Assembly (NCBI GenBank): GCA_964648365.1
Contig: CAZYLK010000110.1
Location: 1-19,900, forward strand
Length of the DNA: 19,900 nt
Direction of reading: 5' to 3'
DNA from: SURF-32 sp964648365
GTDB taxonomy: Bacteria; Planctomycetota; Phycisphaerae; UBA1845
Shown here piece after piece: positions 7,519 through 13,230 of this stretch (positions within the stretch are counted from its first letter, which is position 1; each line of letters starts with the position of its first letter). The notes under the pieces were generated by a model. The model had not been told where the DNA came from and searched no databases. It saw only the letters and a program-made list of their open reading frames with translations. The position numbers and the translations under genes were made by a program.

Positions 7519-7801
7519 AGCCAGACGTCTCCACGGCACGCGCTCCTGGGGATATCGGAGCAGCCCAACCGACATGATGACCCCTCCCGGGCAGGATTCA
7601 AGGGTCACGGAACCTGGGCCGCCGTCTCGGCGGACTGGCGGCCAACGCGGCGGGGCGTCGCCGTTTGAATTCCGCCGACCCACGACTACGATCCTCAAGC
7701 GAAACGCACCGCCGGCTGGACGGGTCCGAAGCGCCTTGGCGTAACCGGCGCCCGGCGCGGCTCGAGACGCGATGCCTGTACTGTCGCGAGGTAAGAACCG
7801 T

Positions 7802-8557
7802 ATGAATCAGCACGTCCTGGTCGCGATTCCGGTGTTCAACGAGGAGCGATACCTGGCCGGCGTGCTGAACGAGGTGCGCCGCTATGCCCGCAACATCGTA
7901 GTCATCGACGACGGATCGACCGACGCCTCGCCGGACGTGCTCGCCGCCCAACGCGACATCCGGGTGATTACCCATCCCGAGAATCGCGGCTACGGCCAGA
8001 GCCTGGCTGACGCATTCCGATTCGCGAGCCGCGGGGACTATCGCTGGCTGATCACGATCGACTGCGACGAACAGCACGAGCCGTCCTACATCCCCCGCTT
8101 CCTGGAAGCGGCTGCGGCCGACGAAGCTGACATCATCAGCGGGACGCGCTACCCCAGTGGCCACGACCATTCGGCGGCCGCGCCGCCGGACCGGCGTCGG
8201 ATCAACGCCGAGATCACCGATCTGCTCAACCGCGATCTGAATCTCGGAATCACCGATGCCTTCTGCGGATTCAAGGCCTATCGCGTATCCGCCTTACGTC
8301 ACCTGTGCATCACGGTGCCGGGATACGCGATGCCGCTGCAGCTCTGGGTTCAGGCTGCGCGGGCTGGGCTGCGGATCATCGAGCTGCCCGTTCGCGTGAT
8401 TTACAACGACCCTAATCGCCACTTCGGCGGCCTCCTTGACGATCCGGACGTGCGCCTCGCGCATTACCTTGACGTGTACGCGGCCGAACGTGCCGCCGCC
8501 CGGCCGGCCGCGTCGCCGCCCCGTTGCGGGCAGGCCGGGGAAACGTGCCCGGCATGA
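7802..8557 (+). CDS. Family 2 glycosyltransferase (dolichol-phosphate-mannosyltransferase-like)
   Basis: The 251-aa protein has a GT-A fold signature. The N-terminal VLVAIPVFNEERYLAGVLNE is followed by VVIDDGSTDASPDVL (nucleotide-binding Asp at 36-37), HPENRGYGQSLADAF, and the metal-binding DxD as DCDEQHEP at 87-89. GTRY near 114-117 and FCGFKAYRVSAL are also typical of the DPM1/GtrB-like branch, which moves a sugar from a nucleotide to a lipid phosphate or similar acceptor. No C-terminal membrane helices are present, so it would be cytosolic or peripheral. ATG 7802 is chosen because the family motif begins directly after it, with GAGG about 10 nt upstream. Its TGA overlaps the ATG of the next gene (ATGA at 8554-8557), so the two are probably translationally coupled. 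The real sugar is unknown. Confidence 0.9.
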   Translation: MNQHVLVAIPVFNEERYLAGVLNEVRRYARNIVVIDDGSTDASPDVLAAQRDIRVITHPENRGYGQSLADAFRFASRGDYRWLITIDCDEQHEPSYIPRFLEAAAADEADIISGTRYPSGHDHSAAAPPDRRRINAEITDLLNRDLNLGITDAFCGFKAYRVSALRHLCITVPGYAMPLQLWVQAARAGLRIIELPVRVIYNDPNRHFGGLLDDPDVRLAHYLDVYAAERAAARPAASPPRCGQAGETCPA

Positions 8558-10257
8558 CAGGTCCGGCCGCACGCGCGCAGATCGGTCGGACGCCGGCGCT
8601 GTCCGCCGCAAGCCAGACCGCTACAACTCCCTCAGTGGCCCGAACCCCATCACAGCCGAACGTCCCGATCGCTCTGCAATCGTCCGGCGCAAACACCCGG
8701 CCGGAGCCGTCGCGCCTGCGTACGCCCGACGGTCACGGCGCGACGCTGGTCGAGCCGCCCGCGGCGACGCTCGCTGCGACGGCACTCAGCAACCAGGCGG
8801 CGCTCGCCGACGAACGCGCGCTGATCGCCGGGATCCCATTGGCGGCGCTGCGTCGGCGGGCAAGGGCTGCCTTGGGCCTGACCGACGCGCCGCTGATCGT
8901 CACGGGCCACCAACCCGACTTCATTCACCCCGGCGTGTGGGCCAAGCACGTTGCGGCGATGCGGATGGCGGAGGCGCTGGGCGGCACGGCGCTCAACGTG
9001 GTCGTCGACAGCGACGCGCCGAAGTCGGCCGCCCTCAGGATCCCGGTCGAACACGACCGTCGCGACTTCCGCCTGGAGCGCATCCGCTATGCCGACGTCC
9101 CCGCCGGCCATACGTTTGATCAAATCCCCGTGATGCCGTCTGCCGGCGTTCGGGACTTCGCCTCGCGGATCAAGGCGGCACTCGGTCCACGCTACGATGC
9201 GACGCTGATGCCCGTTTTTCTGGCCGCTCTGCATGAGGCCGCCGATTCACGCCGCTGGGTGGACCAGGTCGTCGCGGCACGCCGAGCGATCGAGCGGGAG
9301 ATGGACGTTCAGGTCGCCGACGTCTGCGTCTGCCGGTTGCCGCTCGCGCCGTTTCTGGCCGACTGGATTCTGAATGCCGGGCAATTCAGCACCGCGTACA
9401 ACGCGGCCCTCGACGCCTACCGCGCAGCCCACCGAATTCGCAGCCCGCACCGGCCGATCCCGGACCTCGCGGCGGCCGATGGCCGCACCGAACTCCCCCT
9501 ATGGCTCAGTCACCCCGCACACGGACGCCAGCGGGCCTTCGTCCGTCCCGGTCCAGGCGGCTACACGCTGTTTGCCGGCAACATGGAAGTGGGCCGCGTC
9601 ACAACGGCAGAACTTCGGGGAGCAGCGGAAAGCGAAGCTGCGGAATGGTCGGGACCAGGCGACTGGCGTGTTCGCCCGCGGGCGTTGGCACTGACGCTCT
9701 GGATGCGGCTCTGCCTGGCCGACTTCTTCATCCACGGGATCGGCGGCGCGAAGTACGACCTGATCACCGACGAAATCATTCGTTTGTACTACAACACCGA
9801 GCCGCCGGGATTTGGCTGCGTCTCCGCGACGCTCTGGATGCTCCCGCCCCCGTACGGGGTCACGGCGGACGACGTCGCGGCCGCAAAGCTCGCGGCCCGC
9901 GACACGCGCTGGAATCCGCAACGCCACCTGGACGGATCGCCGGGCGGCGCCGCGGCCGCCCTGGTTGCGGCACGACAGGAGGCGGTGGTGCAGTCGGAGA
10001 CACTTCGTCGGAACCGGCCGGGCGATCGCGCCGCCCGGCGAGACGCTTTCCTGCGGGTTCGCGAAGCCAGCGGCGCTCTGCTGGCGACGATGCCGGATGT
10101 CGTCGACGACGCCGATCGGCGCGTCGAAGACGTCGAGTCGAAGGCGCGCCGGGACCGCATCGCCACCGGTCGCGAGTACTTCTTCGGATTGTATTCGCGC
10201 GACGCGCTGCGCGTGTTGGTGCGTGCGCTTCACGCATCGGAAGGATTTCGTGTATAG
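8554..10257 (+). CDS. Large uncharacterised protein resembling BshC (bacillithiol synthase-like fold)
   Basis: From the ATG at 8554 this is 567 aa. The first 65 residues are Ala/Pro/Thr-rich and probably disordered, so the true start may be further in. The core begins with LIVTGHQPDFIHPGVWAKHV (about 114-133) and VVVDSD (about 149-154). It later carries DFFIHGIGGAKYDLITDEII (about 390-409) and SATLWMLPPPYGV (about 424-436). The order of these blocks recalls BshC, which has VTGQQxGLxxGPLYTxxK, a short acidic strand, then a YVGGPGExAY-like block followed by a Ser-rich block. BshC is the last enzyme of bacillithiol synthesis. The similarity is at motif level only, and the Gln/His and Gly pattern differs, so this is an inference. 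The gene overlaps the preceding glycosyltransferase by 4 nt, suggesting a joint role; BshA is itself a glycosyltransferase, although of a different family. Confidence 0.8.
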   Translation: MTGPAARAQIGRTPALSAASQTATTPSVARTPSQPNVPIALQSSGANTRPEPSRLRTPDGHGATLVEPPAATLAATALSNQAALADERALIAGIPLAALRRRARAALGLTDAPLIVTGHQPDFIHPGVWAKHVAAMRMAEALGGTALNVVVDSDAPKSAALRIPVEHDRRDFRLERIRYADVPAGHTFDQIPVMPSAGVRDFASRIKAALGPRYDATLMPVFLAALHEAADSRRWVDQVVAARRAIEREMDVQVADVCVCRLPLAPFLADWILNAGQFSTAYNAALDAYRAAHRIRSPHRPIPDLAAADGRTELPLWLSHPAHGRQRAFVRPGPGGYTLFAGNMEVGRVTTAELRGAAESEAAEWSGPGDWRVRPRALALTLWMRLCLADFFIHGIGGAKYDLITDEIIRLYYNTEPPGFGCVSATLWMLPPPYGVTADDVAAAKLAARDTRWNPQRHLDGSPGGAAAALVAARQEAVVQSETLRRNRPGDRAARRDAFLRVREASGALLATMPDVVDDADRRVEDVESKARRDRIATGREYFFGLYSRDALRVLVRALHASEGFRV

Positions 10258-10258
10258 T
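10229..10258 (+). promoter_or_regulatory. Candidate promoter of the DUF1844 gene
   Basis: TTCACG (10229-10234) and TATAGT (10253-10258, 5 of 6) are separated by 18 nt. The -10 box lies over the TAG stop codon of the preceding gene (10255-10257). This would give a leader of about 110 nt before the DUF1844 start. The -35 match is only 4 of 6. Confidence 0.35.
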
Positions 10259-10376
10259 CCGCCACAGGTTGGACGATATCACCGACGTTTCCCGGGCGTC
10301 GGCAACGAGCGTGTCCGACATCGCGGCCGGTGGTGTCGCGGTTTCCTGGTCTAACATCCCGCAAGGAGCACCGACG

Positions 10377-10793
10377 ATGACCGAACCCGGCAACGGCCTG
10401 CACATTGACTCGGACTGGAAGGAAGAAGCACGGCGGGAAAAGGAGCGTCTGGCCGAGGAGTCGCACGCGGCGGCGTCGGACCTGCCGCCGCCCACCTTCG
10501 CCGAGATCATCAACCTGATCGTGATTCAGGCTGCGATGGCGCTGGGCGGGTTCGTCGGCCCGGACGGCCGAACACACACGCCCGACCTGCTGGCGGGGCG
10601 CCACTACATCGATCTGCTGGCGCTGATGGAGGAGAAGACGAAGGGAAATCTGACGCCCGAGGAAGCGAAGATGCTCGAAGCGGTTCTGTACGAGCTGCGA
10701 ATGCAGTTCGTCGCCATCACCAGAACCCCCGTCCCCCCCGAAGCCGGCCAGAAGCCGCCCGCCGAGGCCGGCCCCAAACTCGAGATGCCGTAG
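10377..10793 (+). CDS. DUF1844 family protein
   Basis: The start ATG at 10377 is fixed by AAGGAG (10363-10368) 8 nt upstream, giving 138 aa. The central part, FAEIINLIVIQAAMALGGFV then LLAGRHYIDLLALMEEKTKG NLTPEEAKMLEAVLYELRMQ across about residues 40-112, matches the DUF1844 pattern. In that pattern a helical hydrophobic stretch precedes a conserved LxxARxxIDxLxxLxxKTxGNLTxEE block. DUF1844 proteins are small and common in Planctomycetota and some other phyla; their role is unknown. The N-terminus is charged (WKEEARREKERLAEES) and the C-terminus is Pro/Ala-rich, both probably disordered. The rhomboid gene follows after 105 nt on the same strand. Confidence 0.88.
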   Translation: MTEPGNGLHIDSDWKEEARREKERLAEESHAAASDLPPPTFAEIINLIVIQAAMALGGFVGPDGRTHTPDLLAGRHYIDLLALMEEKTKGNLTPEEAKMLEAVLYELRMQFVAITRTPVPPEAGQKPPAEAGPKLEMP

Positions 10794-10800
10794 AAAGAAA

Positions 10801-10842
10801 GCGAGCCAGGGAATGAGCGAGTCAGGGAATCAGGGAACGGGG
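10801..10842. repeat. Short degenerate direct repeats
   Basis: CAGGGAA occurs three times (about 10807-10813, 10823-10829, 10831-10837), twice preceded by GAGCGAGT/GCGAGC-like sequence. It lies just after the DUF1844 stop and upstream of the rhomboid gene. No array structure or pairing is evident. Confidence 0.5.
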
Positions 10843-10898
10843 GAGGGGTCGCCCTTACTCCCGCACTCCCATCCTCTCTCACGCCCTTCCGAACACGC

Positions 10899-12104
10899 AT
10901 GATCCCGATCCGCACCGATGCTCCCGTCCGCCTGACGCCCTACGCGAATTTTGCGTTGCTGGCGCTCAACATGCTCGCGTTCGCCGTCTTTCACGTGACG
11001 GGCGACGAGAAGCTCATCGCCTTGAGCCATCGCTACCTGGCGCTGAACGTCTCCGATCCGCATCTGTACCAGTTCATTACCAGCCAGTTTCTCCACGCCG
11101 ACCTGATGCACCTGGCCGGCAACATGATCTTCCTGTGGGTGTTCGGCAACGCGGTCAACGACAAGCTGGGCAACGTCCCGTACCTGCTGTTCTACCTGGC
11201 CGGCGGCGTGTTTGCCGCCTGGGGGTTCGCGATCCAGGAATCGTCGGCCGGCAGCACGCTGCTGGGCGCGTCGGGCGCGATCGCGGGCGTGACGGCGGCG
11301 TTTCTGGTGCTCTTTCCGCGCAGCCACATCAAGGTGCTGTACTTCTTTTTTCTCATCGGCACCTTCGAGATCCCCGCCATGCTGCTGATCGTGGCGAAGA
11401 TCATCCTGTGGGACAACGTCATCGCCCCGGGGCTGCAAGGGCCGGACAACATCGCCTACGGCGCGCACCTGGCCGGCAACCTGTTCGGCTTCGTCGCAAC
11501 GTTGCTGATGCTCGCGGTTCACGCCGTGGGCCGCGACCACTTCGATCTGCTGTCGCTCTGGGATCGAGCCAACCGCCGCCGCCAGTGGCGCACCGCTATG
11601 GCGGCGCCCGGCGCGCGGGAGCAGGCGACGTACGGGCGGGTCGCCCGCAGCGCCGGCGACAAGCGCAGCAGCCCCCCGCCGTCCGATCCGGCCATGGACC
11701 GCCAGGCCGAACTGCGGGAGCAGATCAGCGCGGCGCTGGCGGCCGACGACATCGAAACGGCTTTGCAACTTCACCAGCGCCTGATCGCCGAAGACCCGCG
11801 CCTCTGCCTGCCTGAACGGGAGCAGCTTCGCCTGGCGCGTGAGTACTACCGCCAGGGCCGGTTCCCGCAGGCGGCCGCGGCGTTCAACCGCTTTCTGGAC
11901 ATTTACAAACACTCCAGCGAGGCGGCCGAGGTCCGCCTGCTGCTGGGCATCGTCTATGCCCGCGATCTGCGCCAGTACGAAGCCGCGGACGAGCAGTTGA
12001 CGCGCTCACTGGCCGAGATCAGCGGCGGTCCCCGGCGGGACCAGTGTTTCAAGTGGCTGCAAAACGTCCGGGCGGCACTGGGCCGGCCGGCGCCCGAAGT
12101 CTGA
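10899..12104 (+). CDS. Rhomboid-family intramembrane serine protease with a C-terminal TPR-like domain
   Basis: The 401-aa protein is inner-membrane. Residues 1-205 form the rhomboid core of about six helices. HADLMHLAGNMIFLWVFGN (66-84) holds the conserved loop/helix-2 His and Asn, GASGAIAG carries the nucleophile Ser125, and AYGAHLAGNLFGF carries the partner His190. All catalytic residues are present, so activity is expected. After a linker of about 50 residues rich in Arg, Ser and Pro, residues 235-400 are soluble. They hold two or three TPR-like helical pairs (LAREYYRQGRFPQAAAAFNR, VRLLLGIVYARDLRQYEAAD), which may select or tether substrates. No good ribosome site precedes the ATG at 10899. 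Family members cleave single-pass membrane proteins; the substrate here is unknown. Confidence 0.93.
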   Translation: MIPIRTDAPVRLTPYANFALLALNMLAFAVFHVTGDEKLIALSHRYLALNVSDPHLYQFITSQFLHADLMHLAGNMIFLWVFGNAVNDKLGNVPYLLFYLAGGVFAAWGFAIQESSAGSTLLGASGAIAGVTAAFLVLFPRSHIKVLYFFFLIGTFEIPAMLLIVAKIILWDNVIAPGLQGPDNIAYGAHLAGNLFGFVATLLMLAVHAVGRDHFDLLSLWDRANRRRQWRTAMAAPGAREQATYGRVARSAGDKRSSPPPSDPAMDRQAELREQISAALAADDIETALQLHQRLIAEDPRLCLPEREQLRLAREYYRQGRFPQAAAAFNRFLDIYKHSSEAAEVRLLLGIVYARDLRQYEAADEQLTRSLAEISGGPRRDQCFKWLQNVRAALGRPAPEV

Positions 12105-12166
12105 CACCATCCCGCGGTCAGGGAAGACTCGGCGGGTTTTCATCTCTTGTTCGACGGAGCGTATCC

Positions 12167-13072
12167 ATGCCCGACATCGCATTCTGTGGCGGAAAGTTCG
12201 TCCCCCTGGCGGAAGCCGTGGTCCCGATCAACGATCGGGGCATGCAGTTCGGCGACAGTGTGTATGAGGTCGTCGCCGCGTACGGCGGAACGCCCTTCCT
12301 GCTCGATCGCCACATGGACCGATTGCAGCGGAGCCTGACCGCCGTCGCGATCAACTACGACCCGATCGCCCGCGGCCTGCCGGAGCTGATCGCCGACGGG
12401 CTGGAGCGATGCGCGTACGAAGAAGCAATGGTGTACGTCCAGATCACCCGCGGCGTAGCGCTGCGCTCGCACATCCCTCCCGCCGACATTCAGCCGAACG
12501 TGATTGTGACGTTCCGTCGCCTCGGGGCGCCGCCGGAAGGCGCCCGCACGCACGGGGTTCGCGTGATGACCACGCCGGACATCCGCTGGGCCAAGTGCTC
12601 CGTGAAGGCGACGACGCTGCTGCCGAACGTGCTGGCGGGCATGGAGGCAAAGCGCCGCGGCTACTTCGACGCGATCTTCGTCGGCGACGACGACGACGTT
12701 CACGAGGGCACGCACGCCAACATCGTGGCGGTTCGGGGGGGGCGGCTGCACTTCCCCACGCGCGACGCCTCCATCCTGCACGGCGTGACGCTTCAATTCC
12801 TGATCGAGTGCGCCGCCGGCCTGGCCATTGAAATCACCGAGGGGCCGCTGTCGGTCAGCGAACTGCTCTCCGCCGACGAGGCGTTTCTCTGCAACACGGT
12901 CTACGAGATCATCCCGATCGTCGGCATTAACGAGAGCATCCTCGGCAACGGCAGCGTCGGCACACTCACGACCCGACTGATGGCGGAGTTCCGCCAGCAA
13001 AGCCGCGCCTGGGCCGCCCGCGCCGCGGTTCGGAGCCTGAGTCGACAGGAGAGTCCGCGGGCTTGCGCTTGA
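12167..13072 (+). CDS. dat: D-amino-acid aminotransferase (class IV, PLP)
   Basis: The 301-aa protein starts at ATG 12167 with GGAG 7 nt upstream. It interconverts D-alanine/2-oxoglutarate and D-glutamate/pyruvate, feeding peptidoglycan precursors. The Schiff-base lysine is K147 in WAKCSVKATTLLPN, at almost the same position as K145 of the Bacillus enzyme. ITRGVALRSHIPPA puts Arg100 and His102 in the R-x-H carboxylate trap that marks D-amino-acid rather than branched-chain enzymes, and Tyr33 (DSVYEV) fits the third trap residue. VHEGTHANI holds the Glu next to the cofactor (E180). The last 34 residues, from TTRLMAEF to SPRACA, are encoded by a 105-nt segment that recurs at 13233-13337. The C-terminal extension after AEFRQQSR is longer than usual. 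It is convergent with the M1 peptidase gene. Confidence 0.92.
   Translation: MPDIAFCGGKFVPLAEAVVPINDRGMQFGDSVYEVVAAYGGTPFLLDRHMDRLQRSLTAVAINYDPIARGLPELIADGLERCAYEEAMVYVQITRGVALRSHIPPADIQPNVIVTFRRLGAPPEGARTHGVRVMTTPDIRWAKCSVKATTLLPNVLAGMEAKRRGYFDAIFVGDDDDVHEGTHANIVAVRGGRLHFPTRDASILHGVTLQFLIECAAGLAIEITEGPLSVSELLSADEAFLCNTVYEIIPIVGINESILGNGSVGTLTTRLMAEFRQQSRAWAARAAVRSLSRQESPRACA
12968..13072. repeat. Copy 1 of a 105-nt direct repeat (3' end of dat)
   Basis: This matches 13233-13337 at 90 of 105 positions without gaps. It carries the last 34 codons and the TGA of dat. Read on the minus strand in the frame used by the M1 peptidase in copy 2, it is also open for 35 codons and reaches a TGA at 12966-12968. 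Its translation is identical to the peptidase tail at 26 of 35 residues. Confidence 0.95.
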
Positions 13073-13230
13073 TCCGGCGTCTTGGCGCCACCAGACGGAC
13101 GACGGATCGCTCGGGTGCGCGGAGACCGAACCGGGTGGCCGCGCGCTGACGCGCGGACGAGGCGCGGCGTCGTGGGTCGGGGCCGATGCAAACGTCAAAA
13201 CGTCGAGACGGATCAGCCGCGTCCGCGCCG
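13073..13230. other. Spacer between the two repeat copies
   Basis: These 158 nt separate the stop codons of dat and the M1 peptidase. No terminator with a U run is visible for either gene. The last 23 nt (about 13210-13232) match the bases before copy 1 at about 13 of 23 positions, which may be decayed similarity or chance. The bases after copy 1 show only vague resemblance to those after copy 2. Confidence 0.5.

Noticed and set aside
7519..7698. N-terminal 60-codon extension of the TPR lipoprotein
   Set aside because: The lipoprotein signal with LTGC begins at the ATG at 7518; an extension would bury it inside the protein.
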